Shown here: positions 29,490 through 42,200 of the stretch, one piece after another
How positions within the stretch are numbered: position 1 is the first letter of the stretch
Layout: the number at the start of each line of letters is the position of its first letter
NCBI RefSeq assembly: GCF_032854445.1
Contig: NC_088300.1
Span: forward strand, 36,811,608-36,875,607
DNA: 64,000 nucleotides
Source: Liolophura sinensis
Lineage: Eukaryota; Mollusca; Polyplacophora; Chitonida; Chitonidae
Direction of reading: 5' to 3'
The notes under the pieces: model-generated
What the model saw: the letters and a program-made list of their open reading frames with translations, nothing else
The model's database searches: none
What the model was told of the DNA's origin: nothing
Translations under genes and position numbers: made by a program

Positions 29490-30235
29490 TATACATCAGA
29501 AGAATGAAGACCTGGGCATACAATATGTGGGCATCAGAAGAATAAACAACTGGGCCTACATTATGTGGACATCAGAAGAATGAACACCTGGATTTACATT
29601 ATGAGGGCATCAGAGGAATGAAGACTAGTGGGTATACAATATTTGAGCATCAGAAAAAAGAACACCTTGGCATACAATATGAAGGTATCAGAATAATGAA
29701 AACCTGGGCATACAATGTGTGGCCTTCAGAAATATGAACACCTAAGTATACAATATGTGGGCATCAGAAAAATCAACACCTGGGCCTACATTATGTGGGC
29801 ATCAGAAGAATCAACACTTGGGTATACACAATAATGAACATCTGGGCCTACAATATGTGAGCATCAGAAGAATGAACACCCGGGCATACATTATGTGCGC
29901 ATCAGAAGAATCAACATTTGGGTATACAATATGTGGGCATTAGAAGAATGAACACCTGGGCACACAATATGTGAGCATCAGAAGAATGAACACCTGGGCA
30001 CACAATATGTGAGCATCAGAAGAATGAACACCCGGGCACACAATATGTGAGCATCAGAAGGATGAACACCTGGGCATACATTATGTGCGCATCAGAAGAA
30101 TCAACATTTGGGTATACAATATGTGGGCATTAGAAGAATGAACACCTGGGCACACAATATGTGAGCATCAGAAGAATGAACACCTGGGTACACAATATGT
30201 GAGCATCAGAAGAATGAACACCCGGGCATACATTA
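29490..30235 (+). repeat. 38-bp minisatellite with 5-unit higher-order repeat
   Basis: Unit of the form CATCAGAAGAATGAACACCT followed by GGGCATACAATATGTGGG, about 19-20 copies, more diverged at the left. 29881-29975 and 30071-30165 are nearly identical at an offset of 190 bases, which is five units, so the right half grew by duplication of a five-unit block. Confidence 0.9.
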
Positions 30236-31844
30236 TGAAAAAATATAGCTACCATTACTCTAGTACTTATGCAACATATATATACAGAGGACCATCTTTC
30301 ATGTAAAAATCTTGATTTGTGCCGTTTAAGTAAATGCACAATTACTGATTTGTTGTAGAGTTTTTCTGGACTAATGCTATACGCTCAGTGTCTGACAGTG
30401 CGATGTAGTTGATAGCTCCCCAGCTCAGTAATTAATGTTTTTGTCTGTGTGCACAAATGACAGGGCATTTTTCAATAAATTTGATAATTCCACCCCAATC
30501 TGCCCAATCGTGTCAGATTTCTTGTTTAAAATGGGATGTCCAGCTCACTAAAGAAGACCAGTGCAATCCAGATCTGAATTCCACTGGTCACAAAGGAGAA
30601 GGGTTTCTACAAGTAAATGGCCAGCCTTATTCTGACACGTTTGAAGTCTGACAAGCTTCCATAGTAGGTCACACACATACAAGATTCGACACGTTCATCC
30701 CAAACCACACTTTCTCATTACTGAGAATCCAAAAGTAAACAAAGAACATAATGCGGAGTGGGAGAAAATTCAATTTATCATTGACCTTGGTAAGTCGTCA
30801 GTGTACTTTAGGAAGCCAGCTGGGAGGAAATCGATCCGGTCGCGATTGTCTCCCTTTGGTTGCTTTCCGTTCTATTCTTTTCCTCGGCTGTGCCAATGTT
30901 TGTGCTCGCTGATCAAACGGGGTCTTCACAGGATCAGTCACCAGTGCTGGATATATCCTACAATCCTCTCACTTAGCCAGTGGTAATGTAGGGACCCTTT
31001 AACTAGCTTCGGAGTAACTCGATATTATAACATATACACTGCACATAACCTGCGCGGAGATGCATCTCTTATTCATTTGGTACCAACAGTGCACCGATGC
31101 ATTCAGTTCAATAATTCGAGATAACATGCAGCAACAAACAGTAAATTACTCCCGAGGAGACGGAGTGTTTCTCTGGGTTCACCTCAGATTCCTCTACCCA
31201 TAATGCTGTCATATTAGTGAGGTATTACGTTTTGGTCGTGCTCGCGAAATTTTTACTCGTGCTAAGCGGAACGGAAATGAGAACATTCTATTGCATCCAG
31301 GCGCCACTGATACTACTGGCGCGCAAACGATGAAAAATTGTATGTAAATCTGGTGAATTTCAACGTGTATGCATCACAAAAAACACCTTTGCGCACAAGA
31401 AAACAAGATATCAAAGAATATACAGCGTTCATGTGATAAAAATTCGTACAATTGTTTATTAGCACGCGAAATTTCGCTGGCTATTGTTTCCTTGCGAGCA
31501 TCCGATGCGCCTTCGTGAGTTAGCGTCTTAAAAAATCCCGTCTTCATGCCGGTAGGACTTCCATAGAGTAAGGACAAGATATAAACCTGAGTATTGTGGC
31601 AAATAAAGTCAACCATTCCCTCGACCAATCAGTTGGTCAGTCCATCTGTCAATCAGTCAGTATGCCTACGAATCGATATTGTCTACATGCATGTATTATT
31701 CCTTCATCACCGAGTTTGCAGGTCAAGTATCTGAGCGAGGAAGATGATACTCATCGAAGTTTCTCAGCTGAATGGCACCCATCACTCACCAATTCAGTCT
31801 GTCAGTCAGTTTCTTCCTTCAGGGCTGGTTTTGGCCCGGGTTAC
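30236..31844. other. Intergenic, no gene seen
   Basis: No recognisable coding exon. 31590-31680 has a CAGTC/CAATCAGT-rich stutter. Confidence 0.45.
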
Positions 31845-32070
31845 CTCTTTCTGACTATCCGGAGCATCAGCCGTCTGATATCACGTCTTGTCAGAGACTG
31901 GGCTCCCCCACTGACAGGTAACCTCTCATCCCCAATTTCTCCATCGTCATCTCCTGATTTAGTCCCATCCATCAAAGCCGTCATCTTAGACTTGTTCATC
32001 CAGAATTCTTTTCTCAGTTCACGTTCGCCAGAGCGCCAAGGTGTGCTCTGGGAGGCAGCTCTTCGGGACT
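31845..32070 (-). CDS. Weak candidate exon, unknown product
   Basis: On the minus strand an open frame ends AGAAAGAG before GTAACC, a plausible phase 2 donor, just ahead of its stop. The peptide is hydrophilic and polar-charged: RELRKEFWMNKSKM, a KSGDDDGEIGDE acidic stretch, and a basic end SLTRRDIRRLMLRIVRK. I do not recognise it. Possible acceptors are the AG dinucleotides near 32070, so the left edge is a guess. A 158-codon frame on the opposite strand covers the same bases; only one, or neither, can be real. Confidence 0.2.
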
Positions 32071-32349
32071 GACTTTTACCAAAAAGTGATCGATCAATTT
32101 GGAAAAAGACTTCAGACAATTTAGTTGCCCTGTCAATTCCATAATTATACCATTAGATTAAAGGCTGGCTAGAAACGATATAACAGAGTCTGGTCAGATG
32201 GTTTGAAATGAACAGCGTGAAAGAGATTTTTTGCAAGGTTTTGCTTGAAAGGCAGTGTGAGTCGCACATGTTCTATATTGGCGAAAGCATTTGGTCACAC
32301 ACACGGCATAAAAAATAATAGTGCTTTACACAAATATATTTATAAACAT

Positions 32350-32560
32350 GAATGCCAGCGGAGCACAATGACCCAAGAGCCTGTCGTCAAGGCGATCAGT
32401 GTGAGTTCAAGCCCAGCTCATTCTGGGCCTCTTCGGTCGTTCGTGGGAAGGTCTCCAGCAACCTGCTGATGGTCGTGGGTTTCCTCCCAACACGATGTTG
32501 GCCACCATCGTATGAGCGAAACATTCTTGAGTACAGCATAAAACTCTAAATAAATATTTA
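32350..32560 (+). mobile_element. SINE family 1 copy
   Basis: GCACAATGACCCAAGAGCCT, GTGAGTTCAAGCCCAGCTCA, a CGTGGGAAGGTC segment, GATGGTCGTGGGTTTCCTCC, then CATTCTTGAGTACAGC and an AAAT tail. It lacks the first 40 or so bases with the A box. Confidence 0.8.
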
Positions 32561-34393
32561 AATATTTTCGCCTTGATGTAAGAACTGTTTAGACAGCAGA
32601 GGGCCTGCAATGTTACTTGTGAAGAGATGAATGTCAGACAAGCGGGCCATCCTTCTCGCTAAAATGGAACTAGTCTTCTTTCTTTCAGTCATATTATCAG
32701 TTGACTGTAAAATCAGTCATACTCGCTACCAAAAATGCCTTCAGTCTATACATTGATATGTTTGACTTCCGTAGTATTACCAGGAAAACGCAGATAGAAC
32801 CCTTTTTCTAAAGCATAATGCTAAACTTCATCAGCCTGTTTTCGAACTCACAATTATTCAAAAACAAGTGGAATGCTGAACAATGGGCGTGGAGAGTAAT
32901 TTGTTTTACAATAGCTACACTAACATGCGGTAGGAACAAACTCCACACAGTAACACAGCCTGCACTGCTGTCTCAACAAACAAACTGCATTGTTTTTCTG
33001 TCTTTTTTTTAAACATTCAACGCTAAAATCATACTGCCATGAGATCATATACCACAAGAAGTAAAACAATATTCATTATGAAGGTTATATTTGACTAAAA
33101 CGTGCGAGCAATGTCAAATATGGCAGTGTCAGAAACAGGGCTTAGATAAAAGTCAACAGCAGTTTAGGTAACTAGTGCCAGCCCTTAGTCAAAACATATT
33201 GAACCCCTTCCAATATCCAGCAACCCACTGGTTACTGAACAATTATGACTTCGCCCGAGGCAATGAATTCTTGTTGTTGAAATCGAGAGCGTATGCAGTT
33301 TAACATTATGAATGAGAAAAACTGTTCTAATTTCATTTTTTGTGGAAGAATATGGACCTCCACCATAACGGTGAGTGGAGCTTGTGTTGTTAAGTGTCAC
33401 TAACTAAAGGCAATTTTGGTAGCGAGTATGATTTTACAGACCGCTGAAAATAGGCGAATGGCTATGCGCGGTTATAGAGCGTGACGTTGGCAGGCTGGGG
33501 GGTGTGGGTGGGTGATTGGGTGGGTGGTGGTGGTGGACGCCCCCCCCCCCCCTACCCGAGGCAAAAGTGTTCCGCTCAAGTCGACGAAAAGATATTGTAG
33601 CCTACATTTCTTAGCTAGCTATTAACGTTCATTCCACAGATATTTGCTGTAGCCTATATAGACCAATTTTTCAATTTCGTACCAATGAACTAAATAGTCC
33701 AAAGGCCTATTTAGACATGTTCTGTTATGTGGACCATTCCATATTGTTCCCGGTTTTTTTTTTATAATATGAAAATGAATGTGTACACATAGGCTAAATC
33801 TGCATTGGAAACACTTTGAAATCATTAAGATACTCTCTAGACTGTGATAGTCGTTCCGCTGTAGGAAAATCCCACGGTGAAGAGCCACGCTACGCCCCTG
33901 TGTTAGCGTCTTTAGGCGTAGATACATGTATACAGGAAGTTGCAATGCCACGTGATGATAGAATTCTTGATGATCGTGTCTCTTGAGACCCTCCATCGAG
34001 CACCTGCTTGAGTATTTATCATGGAGGAATTCCCTTCAGTGAAACTCATGAGAACAACAAGGTTTTTAATAACTAGGCATATGTATACAAAGGAAACCCG
34101 TGTTTTTATATGCGATTTATTAGGTCTACAGTACATGACTACAAAAAGAGTACACAAAACGCAATCTATAGAGGTTTGAACACGATTTTCCCATATTATG
34201 TGATAAAACTTTCAAACAAACCCCAATACAACATTGTATCAAGAATTCTAAGAATCAGACAAAATATGCAACCTTTGGGTCAAGTTTTTTAGGTCATTTA
34301 TCGTACCATGGCACCGTAAGTCTTTGCCAACCATTATACTGTCTTAGTTGCCCTGGGTTTACGGTGCTATTATATTCTGTAGTCTTTTATATA
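32561..34393. other. Intergenic, no gene seen
   Basis: Contains a GGTGG/GGGTGGTGG-rich run followed by a C-run at 33490-33552. A 124-codon minus frame at 33622-33996 has no domain or splice context. Confidence 0.45.
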
Positions 34394-34620
34394 TTATATT
34401 TCACAAATACGACGGCGGCCATCAGTATGGTGGGATGAAATCGGGCAGAGCCCGGGGGAAACACACGACCATCCGCAGATTGCTGACGGACATTCCCACG
34501 TACGGCCAGAGAGGAAGCCAGCATGAGCTGGACTTGAACTCACAGCGACCACAATGGTGAGAGGCTCCTTGGTCATTATGCTACGCTAGCACGCTAACCA
34601 ACTGAACCACGGAGGTCCCC
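34394..34620 (-). mobile_element. SINE family 1 with intact pol III boxes
   Basis: On the minus strand it starts GGGGACCTCCGTGGTTCAGT. The A box TGGTTCAGTTGG is at 34598-34609 and the B box GAGTTCAAGTCC at 34530-34541, about 56 bases apart, as in tRNA genes. The 3' terminal GAGTACGGCGTAAAACACC segment and AAAT tail are missing, replaced by ATATTATATT-type sequence. This is the best-preserved promoter head in the window. Confidence 0.85.
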
Positions 34621-36190
34621 TATGTTATAATTTAAGATGTGTACCCATAGTAATTACAATCAACGTGGTCTATTATATGGCTTTGTGGAATCAGATATCA
34701 GAAAGTCGAAGTAAATGTTGATAGCAAGAAATGGTCAATATGTTAAATCGTACGTTCATATACCATCTGAAACGTCTAAAATCGGTTATCGGGACATCTA
34801 TGTTTCCAAGAGAACCTTTCACACAAGTTTCAGTACCAAAGTAAACCGGGGTTTGTTTACCTCATTGGAAGAAAGCCATCACCGTATTTCTAACTATAAA
34901 AAAGGCTCAAATCATGCCACAGTACATTATGTGTACGTCTTCAAGCATAACCTGTGATGTGAAATCGATACTTTTAGTGAAGTTTACATATTTGAGGTAG
35001 ATAAAATGCATCATTTAACGTAAATATGACATCTATCTTCGAATTCGACGAAAATTGCATTAATAATTTTATACTCTTTGAGGGAAAAATGACATGTTTT
35101 GTTGGTCTTGAGGCAGAGGTAATGTCTACCGTCAAATATAAAACAGTCATTCTTGCCTAGAATTTCAACTCATAAAGTCTTTTTATTGAAGGTCGAGTGC
35201 TGGACGGGAGAAAAAACAGCTACCCAAATACGTCCATCGTAGTAAAATATGAAAGTTCGGTGTCTGCACTGATTGCGTATTGGGCCGGGATTATTTCAAT
35301 TCAGTGAGTGCCCTTGTGCCAATTCAGCAGAGGAAATAGGAATCGATTCTCTATGTGCAGACGCTGATGTGTAAACTCGCCAGTTTTTGCAACACTAAAG
35401 GCTAAGTTTCTTCCAGAGTAAATTCTACCATTGCAGGGCTACCGATGGGAATTCTCCTCAAATCCGGGTATAAAAAGAGAACCACACAAGTTCGCCTACA
35501 TCGTTTTTGTGCCCTTCATCAAGCCACTGGCTAATTCCCCTATTGGCAACACTCAATGGGCATCACGAGGCATACGTGGAGTCGTTCTCCTAGGCCCTTT
35601 GCCAGGAAAACTCCACTTTTAAAACTGTGGGTGTATGTACAACAGATTGCCTGCGTATTTATATACTTACATAATCCACTGTATTGACCACAAATATTTT
35701 GACGTTGTCAAGATCTCTGATCAACCATGGTAATCAGCAGAGCTTGTCTTGTTCTCCGCCTGTTTCAATTCCAGGCTAAGTGCCAAAAACGTTGAGGATG
35801 TTATATTTGCAGAACAAAACTGGCTGCATCATGGTTTGTATTATATATACGTGTATGTAGCATCTACGTAGATAGCTAAAGACTTATTAAGAATCTAGGC
35901 CTTCAGGCTGCAGCTTAATACCTAAATGGAATATATACAAACGATTTATTGATGGCAAATAGAGCATTGCTCAGTATTAGCCTAGTAAAGGTCATAGGAA
36001 TTATTTACTTAAACAGCAGAACTGTCCCCTATATATGAGGTATTCTAACAAAGATTGTGAAGAAATGCTTGTCACTTTTATGGTGGTGTGGGGGCGGTTG
36101 TCGGAGCAAGTAAGGTATTTTAAGGTATAATGACTTATTTCATTACTAAGTACTACTCGACCTTACTAAAACCAAGCATACATATAAAGT
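34621..36190. other. Intergenic, nothing recognised
   Basis: No supported gene or element; frames are short and lack splice context. Confidence 0.45.
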
Positions 36191-36287
36191 ATGAATTTGG
36201 GGATTGGCCTTCCCATTATTGACTTGGAACGTCCATTTCGGTTTACGGTTAGTATACGAATATGAGTTTTGACGTCAAGATTATGCC
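36191..36287 (+). repeat. Dispersed repeat family X, copy 2
   Basis: GGATTGGCCTTCCCATTATTGA, GTCCATTTCGGTTTACGG and GTTTTGACGTC align with the copies at 26221 and 62704. Confidence 0.55.
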
Positions 36288-36411
36288 AGTGAAGCGGCGT
36301 AGTGCCAGTAGTGGCAGTAAGTGAGCTCGTATACGTGCCTGGAGATCACGACCTTTTACCAAAAGAATTGATGACACGTCGGTTGTATCACCAGATCCAC
36401 TTTTATACCAG

Positions 36412-36780
36412 CTATCTGACAACGGACTCTGATGTTAGTCGCCAAAAGGGAATTACCAGCGTGATAATTTGTTGACTGATCACATAATCATGCAAATAAA
36501 CTGGATCATGGACGAGTAACCGGTGTGAGATGGGGCGAGCGCTTGACAGGACAAGAGATAACCCAAGACAAATGGCCCTCAGACAGATTCCAATTAGGGG
36601 AGAGAACAGACCAGTTACAGTTTGATTCTCACCAGACTTCCTGATGGATGCTTCAGTTAAATTATTGTGCAATTACATAGTCCCAATTGTCCTCTGGGTC
36701 GGGGTGTTTCCACTAGCAGGCCCACTCTCATTTCAATCGCGGTTACCTCCCCTGTATCAACCACACCCTGTTTCCCAACT
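36412..36780. promoter_or_regulatory. Candidate distal regulatory island
   Basis: Holds a perfect POU octamer ATGCAAAT (36490-36497) with nearby TGATCACATAATC, CCAATTAGGGG and GCAATTACATAG homeodomain-type cores, in sequence with balanced composition and no repeat. Function is inferred from motifs only. Confidence 0.25.
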
Positions 36781-37054
36781 TAACCTAGAATCGACCCTAC
36801 CTACTTAGGTTGGAAGATATGGGGCCGTTGTTCTGCAGTGGCTTCGGGTATGAGGCACTAATTTGTGTGCTTTGCGTCAGACGTCTGTCTCAGATACTCG
36901 TTGTCAAAAGCATGGTAAGCACATTGCAATTTTGTGGTGAAAAAGTACGGCTGTTTTGGATGAAAGAACGAGCATTGTCGTCTTGCTTTACCGAGTAAAC
37001 AGTGTCCTAGTGCATTTGATTTGTCGATTTGACTGGGAAGACACTCTAGTAGAG

Positions 37055-37272
37055 CCTTTAAATAGACATACGCACTGCCTGTAGGCCTACTTGGCGAGTA
37101 TTTAAATAAGCATATGCACTGCCTGCAAGCCTACTTGGCGAGCCTTTAAATAGGCATATGCATTCCCTGTAGGCCTACATGGCGAGCCTTTAAATAGGCA
37201 TATGCACTGCCTGTAGGTATACTTGGCGAGCCTTTAAATAGGCATATGCACTGCCTGTAGGCCTACTTGGCC
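37055..37272 (+). repeat. 44-bp tandem repeat, five copies
   Basis: Copies start at 37055, 37099, 37143, 37187 and 37231. The unit has CCTTTAAATAGGCATATGCA, then CTGCCTGTAGGCCTACTTGG and CGAG, including a GTAGGCCTAC palindrome. The period is exact across all copies. Confidence 0.95.
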
Positions 37273-39989
37273 AATTTTTCATGACCTTCAATATGTATAT
37301 CATACCATAAAACACTTGCATTTCGGGTTTGTGCCTTGTTAATAAAAAAACATGAATCATCTACCATATCAGAAATTGTTACGACTTTCAACGTCTGAAA
37401 AATGTGAGCCAGATGGCCATAAAACGAAGTATACACCCGTAATGTTAACCTCATCAGGCACCATAAAAAAGTGAGATGCAGTTGTTTTTCTGAGCGGCTG
37501 TGATAATTAAGTCATGAACTCCTTCTCGCGATGCTTGTGGTTTTACATATGCGGGAAATAGCTCAGAAGAAAACATGCTAATTTAATCAAGAATAAGGTT
37601 TTTGTTTGCGCAGGATAAGAACGTGTATGAAAAGAAGAGACTATATAGATAGATTAAATATTGGTTTTGTGGAATGTTATGGGTAGCGCCAACTTGAAAC
37701 GCACTGAGTCTGGTCAGCCGCAATTAGACGGTACGGTACATTGACAGCTCAGAACTTACTGCTATTCTCGATGGTCATTGGAAACAGGATTCCCCCATCT
37801 AATTTGAATATCAGGTGTGTTTTTGTAGTCTTTGTAAATGTGTTTTTGTTTGTAAGCTTTTCATTTACGTACATTTATTTCGTCACGAAAATATATGACA
37901 GTTGTCTTACCAGAATATGAAGTTTAGCCACACGAGTTCTGTAGATGCCTGATACAGTCATTTGGCTTTATTGTTGATTTTAGTCAGATTGTCCACTAAC
38001 GGGTCAAATTATTGCTGTCTGGAACGTGCAAGACCAATGCTGTCTGCTTGGCGTCCCAAAGCAATAACCAACTGATTGGGTGGCCATAGGCTGGGGCTCT
38101 AGCTATAGCCACCCAACTACGTCTATATACCTCCATGCCCGTTAACTGACATACGCTTAGAACATGTGGGAACATCTTGCATGCAGGTTAATTTGGCTCA
38201 GCATACCCACGCCCCCCACCCTCCACCCCCCTCCACACACACACACACACCACGGGAGGCAGAACTCAAAAAGAGGGTAAATTCACCCGGTTTTTTAATA
38301 TAATATTTGTGGTATATCTACAGCCTCCTGTGTGGTTAGCCCACCAACTGAAGATCATTGAAATAGCTTAGTCACGACTTTTAATTCTTCGCGCTTGTAA
38401 GCATTATACATAATACACAAATGTATGGTATGTTTCAATGTTGTATAGAAGGTGGTAAGATAACATGACAACGTTATATGGATAACTCAAGCTTATTCTT
38501 CAGTGATGCTTTCGTGAACGTACTAACAGTGTGACCACGAATAATTCTTACCAGTATAATACGTTATTGGTAATGCATGATAATGTTGATGCGTACCTAC
38601 ACCGAAACGTCGTTAAAGAATAAACAAGACGTTTTTATCCATGCAATTCTGTCATGTTATGAAAGAACTGACATAAGGAGTATTGCATGTGATGTAAATC
38701 CACCAATGGAATAAAGAAAACTCCAACTAAGAGAACAGATGGCCACACTATTTCAGTATTTTCAGATTCATGCTGTTGCCGGCGGTATGTATATTCATGG
38801 AAGACCATATAAATGTATGTTTTATAGACCATACATTATACCAGGGCTAGTGGTTGATGTACCATTTCATGCAGGGTCTACGTAACTGATGAGCTGCATA
38901 AGGGGATGTGGTAGGCGACGCATGTATTGTTGAACAAAACCCGGACTGATATTGAAGTAATTGCTGGCAGAACCTCTTTGTCCTTCAAAACCCGGATTGG
39001 GTCCTCTTACTTGTTGTTGTCGTTTATGGTTATCATAATGTTACGTATCAATGTTCAGTAATTCAGAAATCTGCACCAAGCTATAACATTGACTGTAACA
39101 GCCCGTTAGCACGTTGACCTTGACAGAAGCACGTGCTGTGTGGCAGGTGACCTTCTGTGGATGATCAGTTCCCTAACCTCTGAGTGGCTAAGGGGCAACA
39201 ACCCGTTGGTGATTACTTAGCGCCACTAGTTTTATAGTCACGTTCAGCTCTTGATGTGTGCTTGGATTGAAGAATTTATGACAATTGAGAACAGACACAG
39301 GTAGTAGTCTGGTTTTAGCTAACAAGGTTTGGCGGCGAATTCTAAGCTGATTTGTACTGAAGGGCACGCAGCTATTTAATGGTAAGAGTCGGTGCCTATG
39401 AGGAGATGGCACAACTTTTATGACTCACTTAGGATTAGGCTAACCATTTTCCTGGTTTGTCCAACTGATCTCTGTCTACGATCACCGTCCGGAAATCTTC
39501 AATTAGAATAGCTTCTCAGACGGACAGTTGGTGGTATCTCGCATATCTCAATCTGTGAGGGACATTAAACGTCTCGAGGTATCGCGCCTTTCGCAGATAA
39601 TGGATATATTTTAAGCTATCACTTGAGTGTCTGGACGATACCTTAAAAGGACCACACGTAAAAAAGATGAGATCATATACACAGCGAAACGACAGAATGA
39701 TTGGCTACAAATAACAACCTTTGCCGAATAAAACACATTCCGCCGCTTATGCCGACCATATATAATTTAAGTAATGGTAATGTAATGCACACTACAACTC
39801 ATCACATGCGTAGCCTGTCAAAGCTCTATTCAGTGATACACCATACCATACAATTATAGCTGGTCAGGCGATAGTGGAATGACGTTCTCGGTATATTCGA
39901 TAGCAATGGATCATGCGTGTTGAAAAATTATATACAATTATATTATACTCTATTACTATATGTAAAGCTTTAACCTAAGAGGGAAAGGA
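37273..39989. other. Intergenic, no gene seen
   Basis: Only short frames. A short CA run sits at 38234-38251 beside a C-rich patch. No SINE or hairpin identified. Confidence 0.45.
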
Positions 39990-40040
39990 ATGTATGTACG
40001 TATGTATGTATTTATGTATATATGTATGTATGTATGTATG
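39990..40040 (+). repeat. TATG microsatellite
   Basis: GTATGTACGTATGTATGTAT and further TATG units with TTATG and TATA interruptions. Confidence 0.85.
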
Positions 40041-40062
40041 CTTAGGTATTTATCTGTGCTGA

Positions 40063-40145
40063 GGGCCATGCCAGGCAGCAACAAGTGCCATTTTTAAAGG
40101 CTTTAGTATGACTCGACCCGGGTTTGATCTCATGCCGGTCTTCTT
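40063..40145 (-). mobile_element. Decayed SINE fragment related to family 2
   Basis: TGCTGAG..CCATGC, AGTGCCATTTTTAAAGGCTT and GACCCGGGTTTGATC are shared in order with 56957-57105. On the minus strand GATCAAACCCGGG resembles a B box. Confidence 0.5.
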
Positions 40146-41399
40146 CCTATTTTGAAGCTGCCCATGCAGTTATAGGTAATGAGATAGGAAACAAAACACA
40201 CAAGAAAGTATGTCAACAGACATGGAAAAAACACCAGCCATGAAGAGTAATAAAGAGGATTATACGTTTGTCTGCTGTTCGTTTTTCTGAGAGCAATTTC
40301 ATTTTGATTCAAGGCGCTGATCTCATTTCATCACGCACCCAAGGGACTCCCCGGAGTATTGTCCCCTTATGAACTGCACACAATGACTGATTTCCTGATT
40401 TTTAAATACTAAATTTGTCAACTATATGCCCTCTATTACTAAAATAATGTCATTTTTTGACATCCAGGGAGGGAGTTGTGCAACTGTGTAAACACATTCT
40501 CGCTATACTAAAGGTGATCCCTGGGTGGTTGACTCTGACATCTTGGTTCAGTTCAAAAATATACAACACATCTCATCCTAGAAAGTGTCCGAGGCGCTGT
40601 TGTGACCAATCAGATTGACCGTTTTTAGTGTACAAGGTAGACTAGAAAATACGTACCGATAGATTTCATTGGATAACCTGGTTATCTTATAACTCGATCC
40701 AAATAGACAATAGATTCTTCGCAAAATTTACTTTGTTCAATCACATCTTCGACTTCAGCTTTAAAAATGCGTTAAATGTGGTATCAAGTTAGAAAAGATT
40801 TTCTCAAGTTCAGACTGATTTGGTAAACCCATAAATGTAAGTATAAATATGACCATGCTTTCCAGTGTCTTGATGGGAAACATCGCCCTAGAAAAGAAAG
40901 TGGATAAAGTTCTGCCTTCTGTCTATCTATACATGACGCTTAGCGTCAGGGATTAAAACTATTGCGTGTTAAATTTGTCATGAATTTTCCAAGGCCTGAT
41001 GATGGCGTAATATAACCTGACTAAAAGGAGTAGGTAAATGATGTATAGAATTGCCGGACATGCATGCAGAGTTTTTATCATAACGAACATCGCCAAAGAC
41101 CCATGTTAAAATATCAGATTACTCTCTCAGCCTCAGGCTGTGCTTGTTACAAAATCATTTATATGTTTCTTTCATTACAAATTTTGTGATAACTGGTTTA
41201 GAACTCCTGCATAAAACGACAACAACGACAGCAATCGATATAAATACAACAAAAATCGCCATGGTTATTGGCGAGCAAACTTAAATTTATGTTGACCATT
41301 GATCCCAAACTCAGAAGCCCATTTATACAAAACTCTTTTGACAGATGAATGTAAAATATACGTTGATTTATTTCAGGAAGCATTGGTATAAAGAGGGCA
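40146..41399. other. Intergenic, nothing recognised
   Basis: No supported gene or repeat. Confidence 0.45.
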
Positions 41400-42200
41400 G
41401 CCTATAAAACAATGCGTGAGGTGGCCGTTATTCAAGGTTAAACAGGGGAATTAAGGCAATGCGTATTTTATTGTCTGATTAATTCTATTTGCTGCACGAT
41501 GTGTCCCCGGTGAAATCATCGATACTCACCAAGGGGTGCATTAGTTTGCGGCATATTACATTGTCGTGGATTAAATACGGAACTGTGCGATATCCATAAC
41601 GCACCGGAACGTCAGAATTGAGAGTTTTATTGCCCACACTGGGACCATTACTTACCGAGGATATTCATATCATTTCGATTTCGCGTCGAGATAGATGACC
41701 ACGTCATTATCCAATCTTGTAAGTCTAACGCTGATCATTGTGAGTTAAATGACTAAATATTGCTTCATATCTGCAGGCAGTTCAAGTCAGAGAGACTTTC
41801 CTACCAAACCTTTTCTAGATGAGACATCTGCTCTGAGACCATCGGCCTAAAGACGCGAGAACGTGCTTCGCGGGAAACAAGTCACAGTACCTCTGGAGGA
41901 GAAGTGGCATGACATATGCAAAGGAGATCTACATTGCTGATAGTTTCATAATATACCGTGCATAGCCACTAATGTAAGGATTAGACTTGTCTGATTCAGT
42001 TGGCCGCGCTCTTGCATTAATGACCATTTACTAACGAACATAAAATGTGAGGAATTTCTAAGTTTGTCTGAGTTCGAAGCAATCAACGAATTAGTCCAGA
42101 TAATAGGGTTATAATTCGATCCCTAATGCGCCAGGCAGCGGTTTTCAACTTGTTCCACTTAAGAGGTGGAAGGAATGTTCAGAAAAAATATTACTGTAGA
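41400..42200. promoter_or_regulatory. Candidate distal regulatory island
   Basis: Repeat-free, more GC-balanced sequence with cores such as GATTAATTC, GGATTAAATACGG, GTCATTATCCAATC and CATATGCAAAGG (POU-like). Weak evidence; no conservation data available. Confidence 0.2.

Noticed and set aside
29490-30235. CRISPR-like regular repeat
   Set aside because: The units are directly adjacent with no unique spacers, and the genome is eukaryotic; it is a minisatellite.
31596-32072. 158-codon + strand frame, among the longest in the right part
   Set aside because: It contains a CAGTC-type stutter and Ser/Pro/Leu-rich low-complexity peptide, has no splice or start support, and lies opposite a more protein-like minus frame.
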